Source: Burhinus oedicnemus (taxonomy: Eukaryota > Chordata > Aves > Charadriiformes > Burhinidae). Taken from it: a stretch of DNA of 64,000 nt. Shown one piece after another: positions 12,738-26,735 of the stretch. The stretch is taken from NCBI GenBank assembly GCA_008921705.1, contig VFFE01007869.1:2970861-3034860 (forward strand), read 5' to 3'. A program made the position numbers and the translations under genes. The notes under the pieces are model-generated. The model was not told where the DNA came from, did no database searches, and saw only the letters and a program-made list of their open reading frames with translations. Each line of letters opens with the position of its first letter. Within the stretch, counting starts at the first letter, position 1.

Positions 12738-12967
12738 CAGAATCACAGAATCACCGAGGTTGGAGGGCACCTCTAGAGATCTTCTAGTCCAACCCCGCTG
12801 CCAGAGCAGGGTCACCCAGAGCAGGTTGCACAGGACGGCGTCCAGGCGGGCTTGGAATGTCTCCAGAGTCGGAGACTCCACCACCTCTCTGGGCAGCCTG
12901 TGCCAGTGCTCTGCCACCCTCAAAGACAACAAGTTCCTCCTCATGTTCAGATGGAACTTCTTGTGTA
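12738..12967 (-). mobile_element. CR1 LINE fragment (3' end, about 230 bp)
   Basis: Starts with two copies of the CR1 terminal repeat (CAGAATCACAGAATCACC) and continues through the same blocks as the 7.3 kb and 37.8 kb copies, including the stem-forming GTCTCCAGAGTCGGAGAC. It stops abruptly at about 12,967 inside the ORF2 coding part (5' truncation). The minus frame keeps RVAEHWHRLPREVVESP of ORF2 without the codon deletion seen in the 7.3 kb copy. Confidence 0.95.
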
Positions 12968-15900
12968 TATTTCGTAAGAATACTTTTTATTCCAGTAAAG
13001 ATATTCATATGCTTGTACACAGTGATGCACGAAAGCAGTGATTTGGGATGTTATTACAGCGCAACAGCTGCCTGTTACTTTTCATTGAAAAAGGACAGAC
13101 GGTGGCAATAACACTTTTAGGGGAAAAAAGCAAAACCTGGAGGATATTTTGATAACCATGCTTATCAGGTATTTTGTTTCTAAAAATGCAAGTTTTTTTG
13201 ACAAACCATCACAGCTGTGGAATTTGAGATGCAGAAATCTTTCCTTTTTCCTTGTTCTTTGTCACCATTGTAGCCATCCTGCACTGTGCTGGTCAATACG
13301 GGACCACCGTGTCCGAAGAAGGGCACGGTTCCTGCAGCTAAAGAGAGATGTTACGAGACCAACATCATGGGATGGAGCCTGGAGCCATGTGTCCTGGGAA
13401 ACTCAAACTTTGTCTTTGCAGGTAGGCTGGGAAAAACCCCAACCTCAGGTACTCCAGTTTTGCAATATATTGGGAATTGCCTGATATTAGGCACTGAGAG
13501 CATTGCGGCTTTGCAGCCACACCACATGCCGGTCCAGTGGCCAAAGAGAAGATTACAGTCAGTAAAAAAATCCTCTGGATTTAGGTTGACCCAGGATTTC
13601 TTCTGCAAAAGGGTTAAAGTTAGTTTGCTTGTGGGTTTTTTTGTTGTTTGTTGTTTTTTTTTAAATACCAGTTATGGTTGCTAAAGCATCTGACGTACAG
13701 TAACATAAGAATACAGAAAGCGTGGTCCCGTCTCATTTCCAGAAAGTAATGCAGCCCTTACGAAGTTTTCAGTAATATTTTCAGTTTTGCTATCATACTT
13801 CAGAGTCTTACAGTAATTTGCATTTTAACCTTTCTTTTATGCAGGCTTTGTGGGCTCTTCACAGAAGTAGGCAGGGAAGTGAATACTGGGGCTCTCCTTT
13901 TGTTCAGGAGCTGAAAAGACATGCAGAAGCTTGTTGAAGTCCCTGAATATGTAGCTTTTGAGACATCCACTGGTTTTATGCAATTCAGGTTCTTTCCAAT
14001 AGGAACCAATAAGCACTCCTTAAATACAGAGCTTGAAGGAATTGCTGAGAGGGAGAGAAGATGATGATGAAGACTAGATTAAAAAATGATGATGAAGAGG
14101 ACATTGCCTCAGAGCAATTGGAAATTAGAGCTCCAGCAGAAGCGAAAGGGCAGTGCCAGGGGAGGAAGGTCCGAGCCACACGAGGAGGAATGGGACAACC
14201 CGGGCGCGCAAGGGCTCCCCCGGCCACGGCAGCTCGCTCTGCCTCTACAAACCCTTCTGCAGAACCGCAAACAGATCTCACGCTAGTCCGGAAACTCAGA
14301 AGGATTCGGGATTCACCAAGGCAGAACTCACCAGTTGTGAGCTTACCTGAAACAAGGGGGTTTTGGTTTGGTGTGAGCTTTTTTGGCAGGGGGTAGGGGA
14401 TAGGGCAGGGAGGACTTCTCGTATCCTGGTAGGGACTTAATTTCTTTCTTTTCTTTGTTTTTTTTTTTTTTAAGGATCATTTTTCTTTCTTTGGGCTTCT
14501 GCAAGAGTTAAGTGACCTATCGTCCCCTCTGGAACAGGTCAGAAACCTTCCTGGCAGCACAGCAGCTAGGAAACAGAGCTGCCTTTCCACACCCCAGGCC
14601 AGCAGAAGCCAACTGAGTCACTGCCCTCAGCTTCTGTCTCCGTCCTGAGCTTTTATTGAAGCTAAGCTTTGATATGTCTATCTGTCTTAAACAATTAGGC
14701 TCCTTTGCTTCTACGTTAGCCATCTTTTCAAAGGTACTTACCCAGTAGTGAACTGGTGTACGAGATGGCCGCCAAACTCCAAAGAGCCTTACTGAATTTG
14801 ATGTTTCCAGTAGGAGGTATCAGCAGCAAGGGCCGCTTTTGTCTAATCATTGCATTTTGCAGAGCTTGCAGAGCCCTAATGCTAAAGCAAACTCTTTTTT
14901 TTGCCCCGCGCATTGCCCACTTACGGACTCTTCCAGCAAGAACGCAGGCTGAGCTTTCACACTGGATATCAAATGCCACTTTTTGGAAAATATTCAGAAT
15001 GATAAGGAAATACTAAATCCCTCTTTGATGCTATATTGAAATAACAAAATAAATCAACAGTCCTCAGGAGCACAATTTTTTTTGTCAAGACTCAAAGCGG
15101 CAAATCCACAAACGTGTTAATGTTGCCTGTTCCCCCCCCCTCCCAGTTCTCTAAACCGTTGGGAAAGACATCACCAACCCCTGCCAAGGAGTGGGAATCT
15201 GAAATTTATCACTGCCCTCCAGCAAACCCTGTGTTACAGGAACTGCAAATGAACTTGGTAACATTTCTTGAAATTAGGCCACTGAGTCCCACCAGGCAGG
15301 TGGCCACAGCACAGCGTGACTCGCACGGGCACTGGAAAGAGCGATAGGGCTGGGACACCTAAATTCAAAGTCAAATACTGAGACTGCTTAGGAAGGTGGA
15401 TGGGTTGGTATTTGGCCTAGAAATCAAATCCAAATATTAGATCTCTGTTTTGGGAGGGTTGAACCAAACGTCCCAGTACTTTTCCTGGTCTGATCGCATT
15501 TAAAATGTAACATCAGACATTCTGACATAAAATCCCTCTCCTACTAGGATTTTGTATTTTTCAGGGTTAGTCATGAAGTTCATGTATGTGACGTTAAGTG
15601 TTCTATTTACTTACGTTGTGAATTTGAGGATAGGATGGTAGAGTTAGAAAGAGAAGCCTGGATTGACTTCCAGGGCTATATTTTGCTGTTACAAATACGT
15701 GTTACTTATTACTCATCCATAATTTGGGGGGGAGGGGAGTAATATAGGAAGCATAAGGCTGTAGGAAGGTCCTGGAAAACTTCTGTCTGTGAGAAGAATC
15801 AATTTTCCCTACTCTCACACAGAAAATGTGTACTACCCCAGAAGGCTGACAACCAGCATTTGCTAAGCAGGAAAAGCTCCTGTGCCGGTTTCGCGGGCAG

Positions 15901-18539
15901 GAGGATGTGTCTGCCAGGAAAATATTGGAAACAACCTAGAAATTCAATGGCCGTACATTTCTGAAAGGAGACAACCTTGTATCTGTTAATATGTTCCCAA
16001 ACTTGAACTGTAGAGTCAGGACCAATTTAAGGAAAGACCATTTTATTTCTTGACCAAAGCCCAAACTTGTAATTAACCGTGGAACTGCTACACATTTTTA
16101 CAAAGAGTAAAACAGTCAGTTTGTGTGATAGCTAGATACCAAAGCTATATATTTCCTCACTTATTTTAGTTATTATTACACAGTTTGGATGATGAAAACA
16201 GGAACAACTGCTTGATGTTCATCAGCTTTTTTCTGTGTTCTGGTACAGTATGATTGAACCTGGGAAATTTTTATACCCAGAAGTCTGATTTTGTTTAAAA
16301 GCACAATGTATACAAGATTGCTTACAGTTTAGCATAACTCTGTGGTAACACAACTGCATAGTGTCTATAATTTTGTTTTCACTTGGATAAAATAATAGAT
16401 GAGCACTCTGAATTTCATGAATAAGGTCTGAGTGTTCAGGTTTTTTCCTAGCGTGGCCACACATGTGAAAAAAAGATATTACAGTTTCTGTTTCAATATC
16501 AGCATTTATTAAAAGGCAGGATTAAAAAGAACTAAAAAGAAGAAAAAATCATCATTTATATAAAACTGTCATATTCACATACTTACTAAAATGTATGTGT
16601 TAAATGATTTATAGTCAAAGATGTGTTTATATTTTACCATGAAAAAAAGAAACTAAATGTCTCGAAATATGAATAATGTTATGGCATGACTTGGCATTCC
16701 CTCTGAAGGGCTTATGACTGGAGAATTTCATTTCTTGACATTGTCCATTTATGCCTTTACTCCTTCTGCATGTCTAAATACAAATGTCTTCCAGACCGCC
16801 CTTGTAAAAATAAGAAGGTGCCAGTTGGCTTTTGCTGTGAAAGCACGAGGTCTCCTTTGAGCTCTTACAGGATAAAACTGCGTACATGCAACTGCAACGA
16901 ACATGATTCATCATCATTACGTTTGTTATCCTTTCAGCGGGCTGGAAAGGCAAAAGCACTTTTGACACCCAGTTGATTTCAGTTATTACTGTAGGAACTG
17001 GAGGCACCTCGACAATTTATGGCCTGTCAGCGGTGCCCGTTACAAACCCGGCTCTCCAAGGGCTGGTAGAACCCATCAGCCACAACCTGGCTGCTCATCT
17101 AAATACAGACAGCTCCATCCCTCCTCGCCTGCCTCCTCGGAGGCCTTTGGCTATGGGATGTTTCTTCTACGGACACAGTAATGAGCATTGTTTAAGAGAC
17201 GGGATAGTTAAAAGCTTGGAGTATAAGCCTTTCTTTTTTTTTTTTTTCCTTTTTTTTTCTTCTTTTTGCCACGCATAGCAATGGAAAAGAGGCAAGCCCA
17301 AGGGGAGGGTTTCCAAAGCCTCATGCACAAGTTCCAGACAAAGCCTTTACCATGTGGAAAGGACCCGGCCCCCGCTCCTGTTCATCACCAGGAGTGACGT
17401 CCCCTGTTAAGGGCACGGCGCTGCGGGACCTCATCAACGGGCTCATCAGATAATACCGTTAATCAGAGAAACAGAAGTAAAACTGAGTATCTGTGGGCAG
17501 GTTTGAAATTTAAACCAAGGTAAAAGGGAAAATATGATGGAGATACTATAGGATTCTGCTTGGAATTTTATTTTGACTGTATTTTATTTTAATTCTACCT
17601 AAACACAGCTGCTTCTATTATGCAAATGGATAAACAGGCAAAAGAAAGGAAGGATACACTTTTGTTCCTTGGGAAAAAAACACGAAGAAACAGAGCTACC
17701 CTATGAAACTGCTCCTTTGCAGAGACCACGCACAGCAAAAATAGTTTAATCAGCTAATGTCTGACTTCTGATTGACAGCCAGCAGCGCAGTCCCTAAAAC
17801 CTACAGTTTCAGCTGAGTTAGCAAAGGAGCGCTGGTGATTTTCCGTGGGAAGATGTGCATTGCAAACTGATTTGGCGCTTGCTCATTCTGTGTTATTTCT
17901 CGGTCAGAACAATCTGAGCCACGCTGTTTCATCACCCTGTGAGTGGAGATACAGAAGCTTATTGTCAGTGCCTTTTTTTTTTTGTTTCAAAGAGGCATGT
18001 GATAGCTGAGAAGTATTAAAAAGTGGCACATCGATATCTAGAGGGTATCTTTCTGTCACCCTTGCATATTCAAAACAGGTTTCATTTATTGCTGTTACTT
18101 CTTGACTTTAAACTCTCGGGAGTTACCTTCACTTTTTCCTCTTCAATACAGAGTAAGTTGAGCCTCTGAGTGGCTGAAGACATCTGCATCTCTGCCTGAA
18201 CACACCCCCGAGCTGAGCTGAGCTGTCAAGGACTGAGAAAATGGGCTGAAACCCCTCAAGATCCCCAACTCTTTAAAGACTCCACAATTCTTCAAATACT
18301 ACTTGAGAAGCATTTAGCAGAAATGAGGTTCTCGGTCCATCTCGGGAGCGAGAGCACATTTGGTAGGAAGGATCCTGCAGGGCTGCACTTCAGCTGGTTG
18401 GTGTCTGTGCAAGAACAGGCTTAACTTCAAAAGAGAGGAGCCTAAAACGTGTAAGACATTTAAGTTTAAAAAAAAAAAAAAAAGTGATGTATTTTCTGCT
18501 GCCATAAAATGAACTGGAGATGGAAATCTGGCTGGCTCC
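12968..18539. other. Single-copy non-coding DNA
   Basis: No gene recognised. Low-complexity tracts include a T14 run at about 14,458-14,471, a C10 run near 15,132-15,141, a pyrimidine tract at 17,228-17,267 and an A16 run at 18,468-18,483. Overlapping open frames at 14,061-14,396 and 13,286-13,684 are similar in length to chance expectation and resemble no family known to me. Confidence 0.65.
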
Positions 18540-18830
18540 TTATGCACAGCATTATTTGTCTAACTCCTCTCCCCATAATTACAGATTAGAGGAAGCCTTA
18601 TCTCCCTCTTTCCAACATGACGATAAATGCCAAACTGTGTAGTAAATTAAATATCCTATTTCTCACAGTCATCATCCATTTAATATTTATCCCTAAAAAT
18701 CCTCTAATCGATGCGTGTCACGTTGATTTTCTTCACTAGGCCTTACTCTGTGTGCAATCTTAACTAAAGTTTAGGTTGTATCTGATGTATAATTAAAGAA
18801 TTATGATTAGACAAGCAGTGAGCATTTCTA
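18540..18830. promoter_or_regulatory. Candidate conserved non-coding element
   Basis: About 290 bp of AT-rich, repeat-free sequence with homeodomain-type sites (CCATAATTACAGATTAG near 18,573, TATAATTAAAGAATTATG near 18,787) and no open frame. It resembles other candidate regulatory blocks in this window. Conservation is not tested. Confidence 0.25.
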
Positions 18831-21786
18831 CCCGCATCACAGACTATGGAATACAAATGCCAGAGCTGTCTTCTTGTACGGTGGCCTCTGACAGGGTTTA
18901 TTTACACGAGCGGCCTTAACAAGTAAATAAAGATATAAAATCAGAGATAATCTTGTTAAATAAAGTGGACCACAAAATGTGCAGCACAAATAGTGAACAA
19001 TAACACCGCTTTACTACTGTTTACTGTTAGCAGAGTCCATTGTACTGTTCTTCTTGCTTTGGTTTCTTAAAAAAAGAAATACAGCTTTAAGGAACGACTA
19101 AAACTGCAAATTTTGATCCTACCGAGAATGTTGGAAAACCTTCAGCTGTCCAGTCACTCTAACGCAAATGTCTGGTATTCAAGAAGCTGACTAAAATTTA
19201 TAGCCCAGATTATGGACAGGATCAGACTGATGGTCATAATCTGGTCTTTAAAAACAGATAAACCTGTGCCTGACTCCGTATGACCATGGGTTTTCACAGA
19301 AAAGGTGAGCTTTCTTTACACAGTGCCACTAATCTATAGAAGCGTTCTCCTAACGTGGGACTCCTGCCCGACAGAAGCCGCAAAACTCTTATTGTCACCA
19401 AAGCCCGAAGGATTTCACCCAGAAGATGCAAAGGGTGGGTTTTCACAAGAGCTTAGCACAGACCACGAAGGATCTAGTGCGGACCACGTACATTTTTGGT
19501 TTGCTTTGGCTTGCTTAGGTTACACGGCCTTGGATTGCCACCAGTCCAGCTCAGCCAGGAGCTAAACCCCAGCTGTTTTGATTTTGATACCATATATCAA
19601 AATATTTTGATTTTGCTTTGGGAGGGAGTCACACGACGGAAGGAAAATGAAACAAAAGTGATTGCAGTAAAGCATAATAGAGGTGTCCCAAAAGAGGGGC
19701 ATCAACCCAGCTGATGAAGTTTAGGATCAAGCAACAAAGGAATACAGAGAACCTAAAATCCACCCATCTCTTAAAATGTTGTAGGTGATTTAAACTAATT
19801 TTAATGTTTTTTCTAAAACCTACCAGTATATGCAATATATCAAATGCATCAAAAATGAAATAAAATTATCTTCCTGGTCATAAACTAAGACAAATTCCAG
19901 TTCTCATCAACAGCTGAAGTCCAACAGAGCTTCTCTGGAGTTACTAATATATTGTCATCAGCCAGGCCATTGTTCGTTAAATATTTATTAGCCGTGTAGG
20001 AGATTTCAGCAGGGAAATATTGTGAACATTATGTTAAGCAGGCAATACTTCAGTGTTGTCTCTTTTCAGAAGGTTATTCTGTGATGTTCCTAGGCAGGCA
20101 GATTTATTCTGATGAAACACAGCTACTAAGAAACTGGTGAAGAAGTTAGACAAAAGGTAGTATCCATATTTTAATGTCTGATCAAAAAAGCTGTTTTGGT
20201 ATATGGGAAGCTGTGCGCATAAATATGCAACTACATTGTTTTGTGTTAACCCAAGACAACAGACTACAGCATTTTATCTCTAGAGATACAAGACACTGAA
20301 AGATGGGTAATAATCTGGAGATACAAGCAAACTCGAAGACGAATAATAATATCGGCCTTACATGCAGAGTTTCTACGAATGGTGTTTGGGATTGTAATGT
20401 CACAGAAACAGATGTGGTAAATTCTTCCTGGAAATTACCTGGGATTCTGATATTTCTGCTATCCGTTACTGTACTGGTATAGAGCAACAGCAATTTAATG
20501 GTGCCCAAGCTCAGGTCTGCTGGAAGCACTCTGGAGGCTCCCAGACACATCTCAGCCATCTGATCCCCCCCTTCTCCCCAGCTGGGAGTACATAGGGATT
20601 GTCTGAGCTTGAGAAGAGAAGCCCGATTTCAGCACTAAGAATAATGGGAAACTTGGACAAAAAAAAAAGAAAAAAGAAAAAAATATAGTGGTTGAATATT
20701 GAGCCAGAGGTCTCTCATTCAGTTGTAAGGGGTCAAAATTATTCAGTTACAAGGGGAACAACTTGGTTCTGACTTCATCAAAATACAAGCAAGGCTAATG
20801 AAAACTTGGTTTACTGCAGTCATTGCTTTCCAGAAGTTCAGGCTGATAAGAAAACATAATTGCAGAATTGTCAGACTTTCAGTAGGAAAAACCTAAGTCC
20901 ATCATATACTGTAATAGAGTATGAACCGATGCCTACATATCAGCTGTGTGAGTCCAGAGGCATTTTAACCTGGAAGCTTCTTTTCAAGGAATAAGAGCAT
21001 AAGGGATTTTGACCATTAATTTTAATTATAATCTGTGAGAATTTGAGCCCTCTCTTCCACTGCCTAAAATGGTGTTTTTAAATTCTTTCCGAATGAAATC
21101 GAACAGAAATATCCCTTAGGTTTCCACCCTGGAACATGGTCTAATACTGAGTGTTTCGATCTCAAATCGGCATGAAAAATTAAAACACTGATATCTTCCA
21201 TGGCCAGGCAGCTTAATGCTAAGCTGCAACTGCGTAACTGCATGGTTCGTGGTGTGCCACGGCCTCGTTTCTCCCCAGGGGACAGGCTACATGGCTTGGG
21301 GACCGCAGACACATCTCTGGCGTGACCGCCCCCCAGCCAAAGCCACCCAGGAGAGACGGGGGTCAGCCCGGAGGGACAGTCCCCAGCCCCCTCAAAGAGC
21401 TGTGCCATGCTGGCAGGTACAGCGGAATGCCCATAGAGATATGCTGATAGCGTGCTTCAGTCTACACTTCAATTTTTGTTGGAGAAACATCCTCAGAAAA
21501 GCATATTTCATCAAAAATTTATTTTCCGCTGAAAAATCGACCAACCAGCTCCTAAAGAGAATTTTCAAAAACACGGATCATCCAATACGTCTGGACCATT
21601 TTTAAATGCAATAGAGTGTTGAATAGACATAACCCTTAGATGTGGCGTTGACCAAGAGCCTGCGCAAAGCTCCACATTTTGCTTACAGCAGTGGAACCAT
21701 GGGCGGCCTTTCCATCCCCTGGAGAACGAGGTGTCAGTGCAGGGAGACTCCTCTCGCACTCCACTCGAGAGGCTGCATATGCGCTC

Positions 21787-21812
21787 TTTTTTTTTTTATA
21801 TATATATATATA
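21787..21812. repeat. T tract plus (TA)n microsatellite
   Basis: Eleven T residues followed directly by about seven TA dinucleotides. Confidence 0.9.
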
Positions 21813-24800
21813 CAACATTTTAAGCAAGTGTTCACATTGCGTAGGCTTCCCCTGAGCTTTTGCAGTTTCATCCCTGTAGGATTTTCTTCGCTGGCCATTA
21901 ACACCGTGCATTTTCTGGGAGCTGTCAAATAAAGCCATTTTTTCTTCCTACCTTGATGGCTTTTGTTCAATAAACTGTTTTCTTTTGAGTAAAAGCACTG
22001 ACGGAGTACCCTGCGCACATTAGTCTTTCCACACAGTTGACTATTGCCAGGGAGACACAGCCGTGCCAGGCTGGTGCCTAAATCCTGAGCAACGGCGTTA
22101 GAAATGGCACAAGCCAGAACGAAAGGTTCATGGGGAAAAATACGCTATTTTGGTTTCCTGTCAAATAGTTCATTCCTCTCGCGCAAATGCCACATTTCTT
22201 GCACGTGGTCTTATAATATTTTTAGGCACAGGAATCACCGCGGTTGCCTGCCTGTCCCTACAACCAGGAGGATATTTTAGCTTTGCATGAATAAGCTCTC
22301 CTTCTCCCTTTTTCATCAAAATAATTATAGTAATGTGAAATGTCATGTCAGTAAGAAAAGTTTGCTGGTATTCTCCTAATTACGCAAAATTGCTTTCTCA
22401 TCACTCTGTTTACCTCTGTTAAACCGAAGTTTCCAGCTATAATTGTTCCTTTGGGTTACCCGGAGAGGTGGATGCTGTGAAGCTGGTGGCTCACGTCTTC
22501 CTCCGTGCCGTTCCCGCTCTGATCCCGGCATCTCCAGAGCCCGCAGAGGAAATCCCAGACTGGTTTGAAGGTACAGAGAAGGTGACAGTGGAAAGTAGCT
22601 CTAGCCCTTGGTGTCCCCTCTCCCCCAGCACATACACCCCCGCACACAGTCATTTATTTTCCTGGGAAGAACTAGTAACAGAAAGGAGAGGATCATTTTT
22701 AGTTTTCTAAATCAGTCAGGCTTGGAAGGAGGGATAAACAATGCCAAATCTGAAATCCTGAGATTTTTTCAGAGGGAGGAAGGAAAGCCTTTAAAGTCTA
22801 CCAGCAAAAAAAGTTATAAAAAGTAATGAATTTACAAGAATATCTGATGATGGGAAGCAACAGATAACCTAGACCGACAGTCCACAACCCACTTTTTCTC
22901 TATTATATGCACACAAACATGTTTAATACGTGCTGTATGATTGTGACATTTTATTAAAACGGAACAGTTTTATCCATGTGGTCCTTTAATGAACTTGAAA
23001 CATTATCGAGGATGCCTCTTGTAAATGACAAATGGAGAAAGCTGGCTGGCTGAGGGCTTCAGCATTGATATAAATGTATTTTTACACTGCTGTTGGCTCA
23101 GTCTCAGGCTTTGCCATCTGTAGCAGAAAATATTTCATGTGAAGTAGGCTCTTGACTGTGGTTAGATAATAAAGGATTGTGCTGAAAAGGTTTGTCAGCA
23201 AATATCCGCGAGGCTGCTCCAACCAGCCTGCGTGGCAAAGGCTTCAGCCGAGCCAGGAGAGGTGATGGGGGCTGCAACCCCCCTGTTGCACACAATATGG
23301 CACAGCTACCTACAGCAAGACATAGACATAAATGCGAATATTTAAGCTAGACTTTTCTCTCTTTTTTTTTTTTTTTAAATCAAGCATGTAATTGAAAGAG
23401 CAGCCCTTTCTACTTCTGATAATATCAGTTGCATCCAGCTATGTATCGGAATAAAAAGATAGCTGCAGTTTACTCAGCGAGGGCCCTATTTAGCATTCCT
23501 TGCTGCCATAAAAGTCCTATTGTCTCCAGCAGGAGCTTTGCCTGACTAAAACAAAAGAAATTCTGAATAGGGACAGAAATAACCCAGCACAATACCCAGG
23601 CCCTTCATCACTCCCGCCTGGCCCTGAGCCCCGTGGGCACCCGCTGCCCTGTGCTCCCGGGAATCCTGCAGACACCCAGCCCGTGCCCGGGACATCCCGA
23701 CCGGCATCACCTGCAGCTCCCTGGGGACATCCAGCAGAGCTGACCCAGCGCCTCGGGTTTGACGGCAGCGGGTCCATCCAGCTGGTAATCCCTATTTCTG
23801 TGATTCGGTGGAAGGGATACATACTGATGAGGCTGGTGAGGAGGAGAGGATAAAAAGCTAGAGAGGGAAACTGTTGGCAGTTCCTGGGTTTGACTTTCCC
23901 TGTGTCGGCTGCTGCAGTGTGTACAAATCCCAAGGGAAGAAAAAAAAAAAAATAAAAAAAGAAATTCAATAGAAATAAGAAGATCATAATCTGAAAACAT
24001 CTCATAGCTGAGAATAATCTATACAAATGTTGCATTTAATCAAGCAGAGAGAGTTCCCTCTCTTTATGGTAATCATCTCCAAAAGGAGGGATGTCGACAT
24101 CTCTGCTATTTCAATTCTCCTCAGTAAAAATAAGTAGTGATTTATCATCCTTATCTGGGTGTCACATAAACAAAGGTGCATACTTATTGTTTACTCTCGC
24201 TCTCCGAACGGTGATGGGGTTTCCTTCTGAAGGTGCAGCAGAGAACGTTTCCGTTATCTTCCCAGCGACGTCACAGAACCAGTACTCCCGGCGTAATTTT
24301 AGTGTATAGTTTTGGGGGCTGGGGTAGACACTGTTTCAACAGGCGTCACAGCTAATGTGGTGAACGCGTCAAGGTCCCCCGTCCTGATCTATCGCGGCGG
24401 GGCGCAGCGGACAGGTGATGGAAGTGGCCTGTCGGAGAGAGACGATGGGAGCGCCTCGTGCTCCAAACCCGGCCCCCGCCTCCTGATAAGAAACAAGAAA
24501 AAACATAAAAAGCATCGCTTACTGATTTGCCCAGGATTTTTATTTTTTTTTCTTTTTTTAAGGCACTCTATTTCATATCGTTTTCATTAAATCCAAATGT
24601 TCAAGTTTCAGTTCAAAGTCCCAGAAAAGACTGTGACTTTTTTTCTTTTTGAAGAGGAAGGAAGGAAAAAATCGCAACGATTGCTGGGCAGTCAGCAGCT
24701 CCTCGGGTTGTTTGGGGTTTGTTTTTGAATGCAATGTACATGAATTAAACAGGTAAGAAGCTCTGTCATATACTATCTATTAAATTCGATGAAAATGGTA

Positions 24801-26637
24801 TTCTTTCAATTAAGACTGGAAATTGAGCGCGTTAAAAAATTAGTCTCTTGCTGCCCCTTCCTGACTTCAAGCTTTCAGTAAAAAATCTGGAGATGAGCCA
24901 CCCATCTCCATCCCAGGGAACTGATGTGGGAGGCAGCTGCCTCCTTGCTGCAAGCCTGTGCAAGCAGCCCAGCAGAAACCAGTGCCATCCCCCACCTCCT
25001 GGATGCCCGAAATCTGGAGCCATCCCTGAGCCCCGCGCTCTGGCGAGCCCCCAGCACACACTGTCCCCTGTGCTCCCAGACCCCCTCACTGCTCCTTTGG
25101 GGACAGCCAAAACCTCCCCCACAAGGCTGGTGCCTCTCATATCTTACTTTACACTCCGGCATGTGCCCGAATTTTTTTGGATGGAAGCTCCTGTTTCATC
25201 CATCTGGCTCCATAGAAAAGCTTAATTGCACCGTGCGGTTCTGGGTACTGAAAGGCAGCTGGAGCATCCGCCAGCATCACTGGTGCCTAACCCAGAAAAG
25301 TATCTCCAATATCGAAACGGCAAGGGCGAGGAGGAGTGTTTACCTTCATGGCAAACCTACAGATGATTGGGAATCGCATCCTGATGTGGTTGCCCCAGCG
25401 GGACAGGGATGCCCTACCGGTAGGCTTAGGCTCTAAAAGAGGTGATGGCACGAGTCCTTCGGCTTTCGGGTTAAAACCTTGGGAGTTTCCCCTCCATGCC
25501 TCAGTCCACCCATTTGATAGTTGGGCTTTTCTACTGGTTGTTAGGAGTTACTAGGAAAACTCTGCGTATGTTTTCAAGCTGATTTTCACTGTTTCATGTA
25601 TGAATTTAATAAATCCAGGCCATTAAGGACAGTCCTATTTATACAACCCTAATATATATAGATACTATATATATTGTGCAGTGAAGTCTTGTCTCCTTCC
25701 TCTGTATATACATTTAAATTAGCAGAAATTATATATAAAATGATACCGTGATTTTCAGGCATAAAAAAACATATACTTTTTTTTTTTTTTAATTAAATAG
25801 CATGGCATCAATTTTTTTCATCTGGGGAGTTTGGTGTGTTGCACCAAAAAGCTCTCCCACTTGTAGGTGCTCGGACCAAGAAACTCAGCAAATCCAAGGG
25901 GCAAAGCTCAGGACAGATGGGAACTTCAGCCAAAATGTTCTTTTACGGTAAGTCTTGCTGCAACGATGTACAGCAGCACATTTCACAGGTTTAAGATGCT
26001 GTTTGTAAGCCTGTAAAACATCCTTATATAGAGCATGTTCTTTAACAGAGAAAGCTACTTCCTGACAAATATCCAAAGCCATACCATTTATTTCAATTCC
26101 CCGATTCCATCTCAGCTTAAAAACAGCAAAACACACTAAATTTTAGTTGTGGTAATTACAGTAATACCAGGGTTTTTTCCACACACAAGAAATGATGTTC
26201 TGGAACATAATTGTATCCATGAAGCTGCATCCCCATATACCATCACTCCTGCTGTTGTAAAAGCTGATGTGGGTCACGGTATGTTTCACATACGTTATAA
26301 AAGCAGGTCTAATAACCTTTTTTTCTTTTTCTCAGTTCTGTATACTTTATCACTGTAGATGAATGTTGAGGTCTTACAACGTATGTCAAGGTAGGGTATT
26401 AAGCAGAATTAATGAAATTCATGGTCAGCTTTTTGCCTTAAGAAAAAAGTCCCGATCCTTTGCCTAATTTACTTCTCATTCATTTTTCATTTTGTCTTCC
26501 CGGAATTATAAAATTGGCTACCAAGGAGATTTGTAGACAATTTTAGAAATCAATTGATAGAGCTGAGATTAGAATTTTTGTAGGTTTTCTGATGATTTAA
26601 TTAAATTTTATATATATATAAAATAGATATTATATAA

Positions 26638-26655
26638 TACGATTATATAATCGTA
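26638..26655. repeat. Perfect 18 bp palindrome
   Basis: TACGATTATATAATCGTA equals its own reverse complement. It lies just right of an AT-dinucleotide stretch and is probably a by-product of AT-rich sequence. Confidence 0.85.
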
Positions 26656-26710
26656 ATTTCCTGTGGTTTTTTTCCTGACAAGAAGAGCTTTTGTAGTCCA
26701 TAGTATTATC

Positions 26711-26735
26711 TTTTTTTTTTTTTTTTTTTTTTTTT
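26711..26735. repeat. T25 homopolymer
   Basis: Uninterrupted run of 25 T residues. No retrocopy or SINE body is recognisable next to it on either strand. Confidence 0.95.

Noticed and set aside
25885..26136. Minus-strand 83-codon frame with a protein-like look
   Set aside because: AT-driven composition, only a weak upstream acceptor, no recognisable family. Indistinguishable from chance.
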